DNA of 60,843 nucleotides from Acidobacteriota bacterium (GCA_947470805.1 CANIVU010000050.1:1-60843); one strand, 5' to 3'; numbered from the stretch's first letter, positions 8,770-17,790 are shown. Notes: generated by a model from the letters alone, not told the origin. Numbers and translations: made by a program.

Positions 8770-10352
8770 CCCTGAATCCGCGTCTCTTTCCCGGCCCAGA
8801 ACCGCTCGCGCAGAACGTTCTTCCGGATCTTCCCCGTCCCCGTCTTCGGCAGCGGCTCGGTCTCAAACTGCACAATGCGCGGCAGCTTAAAACGCCCCAA
8901 CCGCGTCTCCAGAAACGCCATCAACTCCGCCTCAGTCAGCGTCGCGCCTTCCTTGCAAACGATCAACGCCGCCGGCACCTCGCCCCACTTCGCATCCGGC
9001 GCCGCCACCACCGCGCACTCCAGCACCGCCGGGTTCGAGTAAATCACCTTCTCCACCTCAATCGACGAAATGTTCTCCCCGCCGCTGATGATGATCTCCT
9101 TCTTCCGATCAACAATCCGCAGGTACCCCTCGTCGTCCCACACCGCCATATCGCCCGTGTGGAACCAGCCATCGCGGATCACCGCCGCCGTCGCCTCCGG
9201 TTCCCGGAAGTAGCCGTCCATCACGTTGTCGCAGCGCGTGATGATCTCGCCAATCGCGTGCCCGTCGCGCGGCACAACGGCGCCATTCGCATCCACCACG
9301 CGAATCTCAATCCCCACCGCCGGCCACCCGGTCATCGCCTGCCGCTGCCAGCGGTCGTGATCGTCGGCGTACTGAATCCCAACCTTCGGCAGCGCCGTGG
9401 TCAGAATCGGCGACGTCTCCGACAGCCCGTAACCCGAAGCCGCCGTGCACTTAAACGTCGTCTCCAGCCGCTCAATCAACGTCGGCGACGAAGCCGCCCC
9501 GCCCATCAGAATCGTGCGCAGGCTCGACGTATCGTACTTGCCCAACTCCGGGCACGCCAGCAGCGCGTTCGCCATCGTCGGCACCATGCTCATATCGGTG
9601 GCCTTGTGCTTCTCAATCAACTGCAGAACCGACACCGGCTCAAACCGCCGCACCATCACCTGCTTCGAACCCAGGAACGTCGAAAACTGCGGCCGCCCCC
9701 AGCCGTTGGCGTGGAACAGCGGAATCGTGTGCAGGTCCACCATGTTGTCCGCCAGCGGACACGTGCACGCCGCATACAGCGCATGCAAATACAGCGACCG
9801 GTGCGACAACGCCACGCCCTTCGGCGTCCCCGTCGAACCGCTCGTATAAAACAGCTCTGCGATCGAGTTCTCATCGACGTGCGTCCAATCCACCGCCGCC
9901 GCCTCCACCGCCATCAACTCCGCCGAAGTCAACTCCGCCGCCGGGTGCGGTTCGTTCAGCGAAATGAAGTGCTCAATCCGCGGACAATGCGGCTTGAGTG
10001 CCTCCACCGTCGCGCCAAAATCGGTCTCAAACAGCAGCGTGCGCGCGCCGGAATGGTTCAATACGGTAATCAATTCCGCCTGCGAAAGCCGCACATTGAT
10101 CGGCATCACAATGCCGCCCGCCATGATCACGCCGTAGTAGCCTTCCAGCAGTTGATGCGTGTTGAAACTCAGATACGCCACTCGGTCTCCCGGCAGCACT
10201 CCCAGCTCTTTCAGCCCCACCGCCAGCCGCTCACAACGCGCGCCGAACTCGGCATAGGTGAACTGTTTGTCCCCGCAAACGATCCCGATTTTCCGGGCAA
10301 AAACGTCCATGGCGCGATACAGAAATCGGATGGGAGTGAGAGGCAGAATCAT
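8766..10352 (-). CDS. Acyl-CoA synthetase / AMP-dependent ligase
   Basis: 528 residues of the ANL adenylation superfamily, activating a carboxylic acid with ATP and joining it to CoA. The P-loop-like YTSGSTGTPKG (169-179), the ASGYGLSET motif, the GWFHTGD motif and the C-terminal GGENISS and PKTGTGKIRK motifs with the catalytic lysine are all present. Overall length and motif spelling fit medium/long-chain fatty-acyl-CoA ligases of the FadD3/AlkK branch. No signal peptide, so cytosolic. Monocistronic by appearance: convergent with the DinB gene and divergent from the acyltransferase-like membrane protein. Confidence 0.88.
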   Translation of the reverse strand: MILPLTPIRFLYRAMDVFARKIGIVCGDKQFTYAEFGARCERLAVGLKELGVLPGDRVAYLSFNTHQLLEGYYGVIMAGGIVMPINVRLSQAELITVLNHSGARTLLFETDFGATVEALKPHCPRIEHFISLNEPHPAAELTSAELMAVEAAAVDWTHVDENSIAELFYTSGSTGTPKGVALSHRSLYLHALYAACTCPLADNMVDLHTIPLFHANGWGRPQFSTFLGSKQVMVRRFEPVSVLQLIEKHKATDMSMVPTMANALLACPELGKYDTSSLRTILMGGAASSPTLIERLETTFKCTAASGYGLSETSPILTTALPKVGIQYADDHDRWQRQAMTGWPAVGIEIRVVDANGAVVPRDGHAIGEIITRCDNVMDGYFREPEATAAVIRDGWFHTGDMAVWDDEGYLRIVDRKKEIIISGGENISSIEVEKVIYSNPAVLECAVVAAPDAKWGEVPAALIVCKEGATLTEAELMAFLETRLGRFKLPRIVQFETEPLPKTGTGKIRKNVLRERFWAGKETRIQG

Positions 10353-10387
10353 AGTGGACCGACCATCGATTGTATTCTGTTTCTACG

Positions 10388-11518
10388 GTGAACCAACGCT
10401 ACCACTCCGTCGACGCGCTCCGCGGCCTCATCATGATCTTCATGGCGATCGACCACGCCAGCGCCTTCATCGCCCGCCAACACGCCAGCGAATTCTGGGC
10501 CGGAGCTATGAGCGCTTATAACAGCGCCTTCCCCTTTCTCACCCGCCTCATCACCCACCTCTGCGCCCCCGGCTTCTTCTTCCTCATGGGCGCGGGCATC
10601 TACTGGTTCGCCGCCTCCCGCCGCGCCGCCGGTTGGACGGAGTCCCAAATTGCCCGCCGCACCGCGCTCCGCGGCCTGGCCATTTTCCTCACCGGCCAGC
10701 TCCTCGAAACGCCCATCATGTACTTGCAGTCGATCATGAAGCCCGCCGCGGTCAGCCTGAATCGCATCACCGCCCCGCCGCCCATCGATGGCTCCGAACT
10801 CTACTGGGGCCTCATCACACTCGCCGGCCTCGGTATGGTGATGATGGTCTGCGCCCTGCTCCTGCGCCTGCCCGGCTGGGCCTGGATCGTCACCGCCGCC
10901 CTCTGCGTCTTCGCCACCAACACGCTCCTCCCCGCCTCCGGCAAAATCGGCCCGCTCTGGCAGGCCGTGCTGCTCACGCCCGGCCTCACCCAACACGTCA
11001 TCGTCATCTATCCTGTCATCCCGTGGCTCGCCGCCGCCGCCGGCGGCATGCTCTTCGGCCACTGGTGGCGGACCAATCCCGACGGCGATCGCCGTATCTG
11101 GATGATCGGCCTCGCGCTCCTCGCCATCGGCATCGCCCTCCGCGCCGCCGGCGGCTGGGGCAACATCCGCCCGCCCCGCGATGCTGGCTGGATCGAGTTC
11201 CTCAACAACGTCAAATACCCGCCCTCGCTCGTCTTCCTCTGCCTGTCGATCGGCGTCGATCTCCTGCTCCTCCAACTCCTCCGCCACACAAAGGCCAACT
11301 CCCCGCTCATCACCTTCGGCCAGACGCCGCTCTTCTTCTACATCGCCCACTTCTACCTGCTCGCGGCCTTCGGCCTCACCGTCTTCAAAGAAGCCGGCTC
11401 ACTCGAAATGGCCTACGTCATGTGGGCAGTCGTGCTGGTCCTGCTATACCCCGTCTGCCGCTGGTATCAACAGTTCAAACTCACCAAGCCCGCCGAATCG
11501 CTCTGGCGCCTCTTCTAG
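10388..11518 (+). CDS. Heparan-alpha-glucosaminide N-acetyltransferase-like membrane protein (DUF1624/DUF5009)
   Basis: About 376 residues, roughly ten membrane helices. The opening RYHSVDALRGLIMIFMAIDH is the signature of the DUF1624/HGSNAT catalytic family and related acyltransferase-3 folds, which transfer acyl groups across the membrane to sugars; the histidine of MAIDH is the conserved candidate active residue. The start is uncertain: GTG 10388 gives the family-typical N-terminus, TTG 10370 adds six residues. No partner gene indicates the acceptor. It overlaps the end of the convergent M28 peptidase gene by four bases. Confidence 0.8.
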   Translation: MNQRYHSVDALRGLIMIFMAIDHASAFIARQHASEFWAGAMSAYNSAFPFLTRLITHLCAPGFFFLMGAGIYWFAASRRAAGWTESQIARRTALRGLAIFLTGQLLETPIMYLQSIMKPAAVSLNRITAPPPIDGSELYWGLITLAGLGMVMMVCALLLRLPGWAWIVTAALCVFATNTLLPASGKIGPLWQAVLLTPGLTQHVIVIYPVIPWLAAAAGGMLFGHWWRTNPDGDRRIWMIGLALLAIGIALRAAGGWGNIRPPRDAGWIEFLNNVKYPPSLVFLCLSIGVDLLLLQLLRHTKANSPLITFGQTPLFFYIAHFYLLAAFGLTVFKEAGSLEMAYVMWAVVLVLLYPVCRWYQQFKLTKPAESLWRLF

Positions 11519-13065
11519 TGCGCGAAGCGCTTAAAGAAGCTCGTCTTCTTCCATGCCGGCTTCTCTTTATCGTTCGCCGTCTTCTTCACCAACGCGGCCA
11601 GATATTCCGTAAACCGCCCCGCCGCTTCCTTGTTCACCGGCTGCGACAGATCGTCGCTCACCGCGTGATACCGCGTCCGCAACCACTCCGTCTGCAGCTT
11701 CTCCTCCTCGCTGCCCTTCGTGTAGCCGAACTTGAACGCCAGCGCCGGAATCCCTTCGCGAATGAAGCTGTACTGGTCGCTCCGCGTGAACCGGTTCTGC
11801 TCCGGAATCGGATCGGGAATCACCGGCAGGTTAAACGTCGCCGCCACCTCCCGCGCTTTATCGCCCAACGTTGATTCATCCACGCCCAACAGCGTCAGCG
11901 CCTTCAACTCGTGAATCGGCATGAACATGTCCATGTTGCAATCGGCCACCAGCTTCTTCCGCGGCACCGTTGGCAGCCGGGCAAAGAAACGCGACCCCTG
12001 CAAACCCTTCTCCTCGCCCGTCACCAGCACAAACAACACGCTGCGCTCCAAGGGCCCCGCGGCCTTCAACTGCCGCGCCACTTCAATCACCGCGGCCACG
12101 CCGCTCGCGTTGTCCATCGCGCCATTGAAAATCCCGTCCCCCGCAAACGTCGTCATCTTCCCGGTGTGATCGATATGCGCGCTAACGACGACATACTCCT
12201 TCTTCTTCCCCGGCAACAGCCCCACCACGTTTTGCGATTCCAACGACCCCTTCTTCACCTTCGCCGTCGCCACCAGCTCTTTGTTTAACGAAAAATGCGG
12301 CATCGGCGTCGTACCATCGCTCAGCTTCAACAGGTCAGCCAGCGTGTGCCCCGTGCCATCAAACAGCATGGCGGCATACTCCGGATTCACCGTCACCTGA
12401 ATCTGTTGCCCACCCTCTTCCTCCATGCCCGGCATCCGCGCCGACATCTGCATCTGCACCCGCGCTGCCGCCCCGCGCACCCACGGCGTCGTCTGGACCT
12501 TGGCAATGGTCGCCACGCCAATCGCGCCCGCCTTCCGCAGCGCCGCCCAGCGGTACGCCGCCGTCTGCACATGCGAACTCAGCGGCCCCGGCCAGCCCTT
12601 CGGTGCGCCGTTGATAAACACCGCGATCTTACCTTTCAGATCCACGCCCCGCAGGTCGTCGTAATCCATCTCCGGCACTCGCAGCGCATGGCCCACAAAC
12701 ACCATCTGCGCGCGCACCGCCGGCGCCGGCTCGGCCCGCATGCTGATGAACGCCTCTTTCCCCAGCGTCAGCTTCGTCTCTTTCCCACCGGCGACAATCG
12801 CCAGCGACGAGCCCGTCTCATCGATCTGCCGCGTGTCGAACGGCACCGGCTGGAACCACCCGTTCACCCCCCCCGGCTGAAGCCCGATGGCCTTGAACTG
12901 ATCGGCCGCATACTGCGTCGCCAATCGATGTCCTTCAGAGCCCGTGTTGCGGCCCTCCAACTTATCGTCCGCCAGGAACTGGACGTGCTGCCACCACCGT
13001 TCGGCGGTGGTCTGCGCGTGTGCCGTCAGAGCCACGCAAAGGAAGTAAACAGGAACTCTGACCAT
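11515..13065 (-). CDS. Secreted M28 family aminopeptidase with PA domain
   Basis: 516 residues from ATG 13065, chosen because a clean signal peptide follows (MVRVPVYFLCVALTAHAQ). After an N-terminal segment, residues about 115-275 form the protease-associated insert (VFVGHALRVPEMDYDDLRG, then KIAVFINGAP). Residues 280-500 carry the di-zinc M28 core: SAHIDHTG (H297, D299), GAMDNASG (D318), the catalytic GEEKGL (E351-E352), and NMDM further on. It likely releases amino acids from peptides outside the cytoplasm. Divergent from the gamma-glutamyltranspeptidase gene with 36 bases between starts; the pair looks like a peptide-scavenging set. Confidence 0.88.
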   Translation of the reverse strand: MVRVPVYFLCVALTAHAQTTAERWWQHVQFLADDKLEGRNTGSEGHRLATQYAADQFKAIGLQPGGVNGWFQPVPFDTRQIDETGSSLAIVAGGKETKLTLGKEAFISMRAEPAPAVRAQMVFVGHALRVPEMDYDDLRGVDLKGKIAVFINGAPKGWPGPLSSHVQTAAYRWAALRKAGAIGVATIAKVQTTPWVRGAAARVQMQMSARMPGMEEEGGQQIQVTVNPEYAAMLFDGTGHTLADLLKLSDGTTPMPHFSLNKELVATAKVKKGSLESQNVVGLLPGKKKEYVVVSAHIDHTGKMTTFAGDGIFNGAMDNASGVAAVIEVARQLKAAGPLERSVLFVLVTGEEKGLQGSRFFARLPTVPRKKLVADCNMDMFMPIHELKALTLLGVDESTLGDKAREVAATFNLPVIPDPIPEQNRFTRSDQYSFIREGIPALAFKFGYTKGSEEEKLQTEWLRTRYHAVSDDLSQPVNKEAAGRFTEYLAALVKKTANDKEKPAWKKTSFFKRFAH

Positions 13066-13101
13066 AGTGGGGATTCCTCTCATTATAATGAGGCGAGCCA
13101 T

Positions 13102-14943
13102 ATGAAACGAAACGTCGCGTTGGCAGTGGGCGCCCTCTTACTGGGCGGGTGGGCGATCGAGGCGCAGGCGCAAAGGCGGTCCTTCGAACGGCCTCTGCGA
13201 TTCCCCGCGCGCGGCGTGAAGGGCGCGGTGACGGCCGGTACGGATTCCGCCGCCGACGCCGGCATGCGTCTCTTCTACCTCGGCGGCAACGCCGTCGATG
13301 CGGGCGTGGCCACGATGTTCGCCGCCAGCATGATCGAATACTCCCACTTCGGCTTCGGCGGCGAGGCCCCCATTCTCATCCGCACTAAAACCGGCAAGGT
13401 CATCACCATCGCCGGCGTCGGCACCATGCCAAAATCGGCCAACGCCGAAATGTTCCGAAATCATAAAATGCAGCCCGGCGAAGTGCAGATTCTGGAGCCT
13501 AACGGCTTGAAAGGCATGGTGCCCGTGGCCGGCCTTCTGCCCGCGCTCGTGCCCGCCATGGTGGAGGCCGGCCTCGTCGCGCTCCGTGAATACGGCGTGC
13601 GCTCGTTCGGCGAAATCATCCAACCCGCCATCGAACTCGCCGACGGCGCGCCCCTCGATGAACAGCGCGCCGGGTCCATCATGCGCTCCCGCCAGTTCTT
13701 CTCCCTCTGGCCCACGTCCATGAACGCCTACCTCCCCGGCGGCCGTCCCGTCGCCCCGGGCATGGTCTTCGCGCAGCCCGATCTCGCCCGCACCCTCCGC
13801 GCCATGGCCGCCGAAGAAGCCAAGGCGCTCAAGGGCGGCGCCAGCCGCCAGGCCGCCATCGACGCCGTTCGCGACTACTTCTACCGCGGCGCAATCGCCC
13901 GCAAAATCGACGAATTCTCCAAGGCCAACGGCGGCCTCCTCCGCTACGAAGACATGGCCGCCTTCAAGCTCTCGCCCGAAGAACCCGTTTCCACCACCTA
14001 CCGCGGCTACACCGTCTATAAGCCCGGCTTCTGGAGCCAGGGCCCCACTCTCATCGAAACTCTCAACGTGCTCGAGGGCTACGACCTCGCCGGCATGCAG
14101 CACAACTCCACCCGTTATATCCACACCGTCGTCGAAGCCATGAAGCTCGGATACGCCGACCGCGACACCTACTACGGCGACCCGAAATTCAACACCCTCC
14201 CCGCCGACCGCCTCCTCTCCAAAGAGTACGGAGTCGAGCGTCGCGCCGCCATCAAGGACTACGCCTCCATGGAGTTCCTCCCCGGCGAAATCAACGGCAA
14301 GCGCGGCCGCCATCCAGCGGAAAGCGAAATCGTCCGCGTCAAAATTGACGACGCCCTCATGGCCCGCGACACCACCTGCGTCAACGCCGCCGATGCCGAC
14401 GGCATGATGTTCAGCGCCACGCCCTCGGGCGCCTGGCTGCCCTCCGTCGTCGCCGGCGATACCGGCATCCCGCTCACCCAGCGCGCCCAAAGTTTCCTCC
14501 TCGTCGAAGGCCATCCCAACGAACTCGCCGGCGGCAAACGCCCCCGCGTCACGCTCAGCCCGACGCTTGTCACCAGGGAAGGGAAGCCCTATCTCGCCCT
14601 ATCCACTCCGGGTGGCGACAACCAGGATCAGGCCCTGCTCCAGATGCTATTGAACGTCGTCGATTTCGGCATGAACGCGCAGATGGCCCTCGAAGCCCCG
14701 CGCTTCCAAACGCGCCATCTGGTCTCCAGTTTTGACAACCACGCCATGAGCCCCGGCGACCTCATTCTCGACGAACGCATCGGCAACGACGTCGCCGGCG
14801 CCCTCGTCAACAAAGGCCACAAAACGGAAACCCGCTCCCGCTGGGCCGGCGGCTCGGCCCCCACCATGATCCGCATCACCCCGGGCGGCGTCCTCGAATC
14901 CGGCGCCGATCCCTACGGATACCGGGTGTCGAGGGCCTGGTGA
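13102..14943 (+). CDS. ggt: Gamma-glutamyltranspeptidase family Ntn hydrolase
   Basis: 613 residues with signal peptide (MKRNVALAVGALLLGGWAIE followed by AQAQ). The family folds as one chain that cuts itself before a threonine, which becomes the nucleophile. Here the site is DTTCVNAADADG with T424 the likely nucleophile; most GGTs read TTHxSVVDxxG, so the usual histidine is a cysteine and the serine an asparagine. The substrate-pocket segment PSGAWLPS, the oxyanion GG-x-RP-like GGKRPRVTLSPT and the GGDNQDQ motif fit the branch of GGT-like proteins common in Acidobacteriota; true glutathione activity is not assured. Its last four bases overlap the DUF72 start. Confidence 0.83.
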   Translation: MKRNVALAVGALLLGGWAIEAQAQRRSFERPLRFPARGVKGAVTAGTDSAADAGMRLFYLGGNAVDAGVATMFAASMIEYSHFGFGGEAPILIRTKTGKVITIAGVGTMPKSANAEMFRNHKMQPGEVQILEPNGLKGMVPVAGLLPALVPAMVEAGLVALREYGVRSFGEIIQPAIELADGAPLDEQRAGSIMRSRQFFSLWPTSMNAYLPGGRPVAPGMVFAQPDLARTLRAMAAEEAKALKGGASRQAAIDAVRDYFYRGAIARKIDEFSKANGGLLRYEDMAAFKLSPEEPVSTTYRGYTVYKPGFWSQGPTLIETLNVLEGYDLAGMQHNSTRYIHTVVEAMKLGYADRDTYYGDPKFNTLPADRLLSKEYGVERRAAIKDYASMEFLPGEINGKRGRHPAESEIVRVKIDDALMARDTTCVNAADADGMMFSATPSGAWLPSVVAGDTGIPLTQRAQSFLLVEGHPNELAGGKRPRVTLSPTLVTREGKPYLALSTPGGDNQDQALLQMLLNVVDFGMNAQMALEAPRFQTRHLVSSFDNHAMSPGDLILDERIGNDVAGALVNKGHKTETRSRWAGGSAPTMIRITPGGVLESGADPYGYRVSRAW

Positions 14944-15890
14944 TCACCGGTTCGTTATTCGCAGAACCGCGCCCGCTGGCCGCGCGCCTCGCCACGCTCG
15001 CCCAGCGCGGCATCTTCATCGGCACCAGCTCCTGGAAGTACGAAGGCTGGCTCGGCTCCATCTACACGCCGGAGCGCTACATCACCCGCGGCAAGTTCAG
15101 CCAGAAGAAGTTCGACGACACCTGCCTCGCCGAATACGCCGAAACCTTCCCCATCGTCTGCGGCGACTTTTCCTTCTATCAATTCCCCTCCGATGAATAC
15201 TGGCGCAAGCTCTTCGGCGGCAGCACCGCCGCGCTCCAGTTCGCCTTCAAAGTGCCCGAAGAGATCACCGTCAAGAAGTGGCCCACCCACGCCCGCTACG
15301 GCCGCCGCGCCGGTCTCGATAACGACAACTTCCTCAACTCCGAAGTCTTCACGCGCCTCTTCTACGAACCGCTCCTGCCCTACGGCGCCCGCGCTGCACT
15401 CTTCATCTTCGAGTTCGGCACCTTCTCCAAATCCGCCTTCCCCGACGTCGCCTCCTTCCTCGCCGTGCTTGATGGCTTCCTCTCCGCCCTCCCCGAAGGC
15501 CCGCGCTACTCCGTCGAAATCCGCAACGCCGAATACCTCTGCCCGGAGTATTTCCAGGTCCTCCGTTCCAACGGCGTCGCCCACGTCTTCAACGCTTGGA
15601 CGCGCATGCCCGACCTCCCCACGCAAACCGCCATCGCCGACGCCTACACCGCCGGCTTCACCGTCACCCGCGCCCTCCTCCGCCGCGGCCGCCCCTACGA
15701 AGAAGCGGTCAAATCCTTCGAGCCCTACCGCGAAATCCAGGACCCCATTCCCGAAACCCGCGACGCTCTCCGCGCCCTCATCCAGAAGTCGCTCGGCGAA
15801 CGCAAACCGTCCTACATCTTCGTCAACAACCGCCTCGAAGGCAACGCCCCCGGCACCATCGAAGCCGTCGTCGATTCCCTCGAACTATAA
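14940..15890 (+). CDS. DUF72 domain protein (YecE-like)
   Basis: 316 residues. The TIM-barrel-like DUF72 signature is clear: IFIGTSSWKYEGWLGSIY (about 25-42), then FYQFPSDEYW, LQFAFKVPEEIT, and a C-terminal YIFVNNRLEGNAP in place of the frequent YVYFNNDxxGxAP. The biochemical function of DUF72 is not known; structures look like xylose-isomerase-fold proteins. GTG start at 14940 overlaps the stop of the preceding gene (GTGA), suggesting translational coupling. Convergent with the PIN gene, overlapping by six bases. Confidence 0.82.
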   Translation: MITGSLFAEPRPLAARLATLAQRGIFIGTSSWKYEGWLGSIYTPERYITRGKFSQKKFDDTCLAEYAETFPIVCGDFSFYQFPSDEYWRKLFGGSTAALQFAFKVPEEITVKKWPTHARYGRRAGLDNDNFLNSEVFTRLFYEPLLPYGARAALFIFEFGTFSKSAFPDVASFLAVLDGFLSALPEGPRYSVEIRNAEYLCPEYFQVLRSNGVAHVFNAWTRMPDLPTQTAIADAYTAGFTVTRALLRRGRPYEEAVKSFEPYREIQDPIPETRDALRALIQKSLGERKPSYIFVNNRLEGNAPGTIEAVVDSLEL

Positions 15891-16277
15891 ATCCAGCAAC
15901 GCCCGCGCGTTGATCACCCGCACCCCGCGCCACTCCGCCGGAAAGTGTTTCCCATTCCCGCTGACGACAAACTGCGCCCCCGCCGCCACCGCGCAGTCCA
16001 GCAGTTGATTGTCGTCCGCGTCGCTACACGCATCACAAGCCGCCACCGGCTCAACCCGCACCGCCACCGCCAACAACGAGTCAATCGCCGCCTCCAACGC
16101 CTCCCGTTGCTTGGCAAACTTCTTCCGCCCCGCCACGTCCCTATACTCCGCTTCCAACTCCTCCGACACCGCAATCTCCAACTCCCCGCCCACCGCCATC
16201 GCAATCACGCGCGCCTCGTTCCCGCCGGGCGTCCAGCAGGCCGAAATCAGGATATTCGTATCGAGCACGACGCGCAT
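15885..16277 (-). CDS. PIN-domain ribonuclease, putative toxin without visible antitoxin
   Basis: 130 residues of the COG1569 PIN group. Acidic active-site positions are D6 in MRVVLDTNILISA, E40/E44 in the central helix (VSEELEAEY) and D86-D87 in DADDNQLLDCA, with the terminal FVVSGNGKHFP strand where other members have SGDxDLL. Such proteins are Mg-dependent RNases, often toxins. No antitoxin gene is adjacent on the same strand: upstream is the divergent Thg1-like gene and downstream the convergent DUF72 gene. It may be an orphan or use a distant partner. Confidence 0.75.
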   Translation of the reverse strand: MRVVLDTNILISACWTPGGNEARVIAMAVGGELEIAVSEELEAEYRDVAGRKKFAKQREALEAAIDSLLAVAVRVEPVAACDACSDADDNQLLDCAVAAGAQFVVSGNGKHFPAEWRGVRVINARALLDL

Positions 16278-16295
16278 GGGAAGATTGGGTTTGCG

Positions 16296-16991
16296 ATGAA
16301 CGACGAACTTGGGAACCGAATTAAAAGCTACTACGAAGACCCCGCGCGCGTCCTGCTACCGCGAAAAACCTGGGTCGTGATTCGTGTCGATGGCAAAGGC
16401 TTCCACACCTTCACGAAGCATCTGGAACGCCCCTACTCCCGCCCCCTGGCCGACGCGCTCGACGCCGCCGCCCTCTTCGTCGCCACTCAAATGGCGGGCT
16501 TCGCGCTCGCCTACGGCCAAAGCGACGAATACTCCTTCCTCCTGTCCGACTTCGGCCGCGACGACTCCCGCATGTGGTTCGACGGCTCCGTCCAGAAGAT
16601 CGCCTCCATCACCGCCAGCCTCTTCACCGCCGGCTTCCACCGCGCGTACTCGAACGCCGCCTACGCCGCTTTCGACGCCCGCGTCTTCGCCATCCCCAAC
16701 CGCCGCGAAGTGGAGCGCTACTTCCTCTGGCGCCAGGCCGATGCCACCCGCAACAGCCTCAACATGCTCGCGTCCACGCACTACACGCACGAAGAACTAC
16801 TCGGCAAATCCGCCGCCGAAAAACACGACCTGCTCCACGCCAAGGGTGAGAACTGGGCCAAGTGGCCCGCCGATTTCAAACGCGGCCGGGTCGTGCACCC
16901 GGCCGCGAATGGCTTCGCTGTCGATAAAGAAATCCCGATCTTCACGCGCGAACCAGGCTATCTCAACGGCCTGATTCCCGAAGCCGATTAG
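16296..16991 (+). CDS. tRNA-His guanylyltransferase-like 3'-5' polymerase (Thg1/TLP family)
   Basis: 231 residues from ATG 16296. Thg1-family enzymes add nucleotides to RNA 5' ends in the 3'-5' direction; eukaryotic Thg1 adds G(-1) to tRNA-His, while archaeal and bacterial Thg1-like proteins mostly repair truncated tRNA 5' ends using the opposite strand as template. The palm motifs are intact: RVDGKGFHTF (30-39, metal ligand D32), YGQSDEYSF (73-81, D77 and E78), FDARVFAIPN and WRQAD (145-149). The eukaryotic HINN motif after WRQAD is replaced by ATRNS, as in TLPs, arguing for repair rather than G(-1) addition. It is divergent from a PIN RNase gene, with 18 bases between the starts. Confidence 0.9.
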   Translation: MNDELGNRIKSYYEDPARVLLPRKTWVVIRVDGKGFHTFTKHLERPYSRPLADALDAAALFVATQMAGFALAYGQSDEYSFLLSDFGRDDSRMWFDGSVQKIASITASLFTAGFHRAYSNAAYAAFDARVFAIPNRREVERYFLWRQADATRNSLNMLASTHYTHEELLGKSAAEKHDLLHAKGENWAKWPADFKRGRVVHPAANGFAVDKEIPIFTREPGYLNGLIPEAD

Positions 16992-17374
16992 GGCTTCGGC
17001 GCGCCGGGCGCGGGCGGCGGCGGCATCGGCACATCCTTCGCCGGATGCTCTTCCCCGCGATGGCAGGTGAAGCAGGTGACGTGCACCTTCCCGTCGCCGA
17101 ACTTCGCGTTGATCTCTTCAGTCATCGTGATCATCTTCCGCGCCACGTCTTTGTGCTTGTTCTCATCGCTCGCGAAATCGCCCTGCACGTGGCAGCCCGT
17201 GCACTGCACGCCGAGCGAAAGACGGAACTCCGTCATCACCTTGCGAATGTTGGTGTCGGGTTTCAAGATCTTCAGGTTCTTGGGCGGCCCGGGAGGGCCT
17301 TTCTTTTTCGATTCCCCAGGCTGTTGTGCAAACAATGGCAACAGCAAGGCGCAGGTGATGAGTAGGATACGCAT
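16988..17374 (-). CDS. Reaction-centre-type cytochrome c, di-heme (CytoC_RC-like)
   Basis: 128 residues from ATG 17374 with signal peptide (MRILLITCALLLPLFAQQ). Two CXXCH heme c sites: C58-TG-CH62 and C101-FT-CH105. The segments NLKILKPDTNIRKVMTEFR and MITMTEEINAKFG and the length match the small periplasmic proteins of Acidobacteriota annotated with the photosynthetic reaction-centre cytochrome subunit domain; this is a family resemblance and does not imply phototrophy. Proline-rich C-terminus (PMPPPPAPGAPKP). Its role is probably periplasmic electron transfer. Its stop overlaps the end of the Thg1-like gene by four bases. Confidence 0.82.
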   Translation of the reverse strand: MRILLITCALLLPLFAQQPGESKKKGPPGPPKNLKILKPDTNIRKVMTEFRLSLGVQCTGCHVQGDFASDENKHKDVARKMITMTEEINAKFGDGKVHVTCFTCHRGEEHPAKDVPMPPPPAPGAPKP

Positions 17375-17412
17375 AGCTTCAAAGTATAGAGGACGCGCTC
17401 CGGCATGAGAAA

Positions 17413-17790
17413 ATGAAACCCATGCGCATGGACAAGTGGTTGTGGGCGGCACGCTTCTTCAAAACGCGCGCCTTGGCCGCCAAGGCCTGCGATCTCAATC
17501 GCATCACCTCCAACGGTCACGTCGCCAAGCCCGCCCGCGAAGTGCGCGAGGGCGACTCGCTCACCATCAAAAACGAAGCCGGCGAATTCACCGTCTCAGT
17601 GCTCCAACTCAGCGAACTGCGCGGCTCTTCCGCCGTCGCCCAAGGCATCTACGCCGAAACCGACGCCAGCCGCGCCGCCCGCGCCAAAGCCGCCGAAGAG
17701 CGCAAAGCCAATGCGCAAGTAGATACCGGTTGGGAAGGCCGTCCCTCCAAGCGCGACCGCCGCGTGATCGACCGGTTCCGCGGTCGATAG
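17413..17790 (+). CDS. S4-domain RNA-binding protein (Hsp15-like)
   Basis: 125 residues. Residues 5-60 are an S4 domain (RMDKWLWAARFFKTRALA, then ITSNGHVAKPAREVREGD), the RNA-binding fold of Hsp15/HslR, which in E. coli binds stalled 50S subunits carrying peptidyl-tRNA. The basic C-terminal tail (RPSKRDRRVIDRFRGR) is family-typical. Three in-frame ATGs are clustered at the start (17413, 17422, 17428) with no strong Shine-Dalgarno, so the exact start is uncertain by a few codons. Divergent from the cytochrome gene with 38 bases between starts. Confidence 0.85.
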   Translation: MKPMRMDKWLWAARFFKTRALAAKACDLNRITSNGHVAKPAREVREGDSLTIKNEAGEFTVSVLQLSELRGSSAVAQGIYAETDASRAARAKAAEERKANAQVDTGWEGRPSKRDRRVIDRFRGR

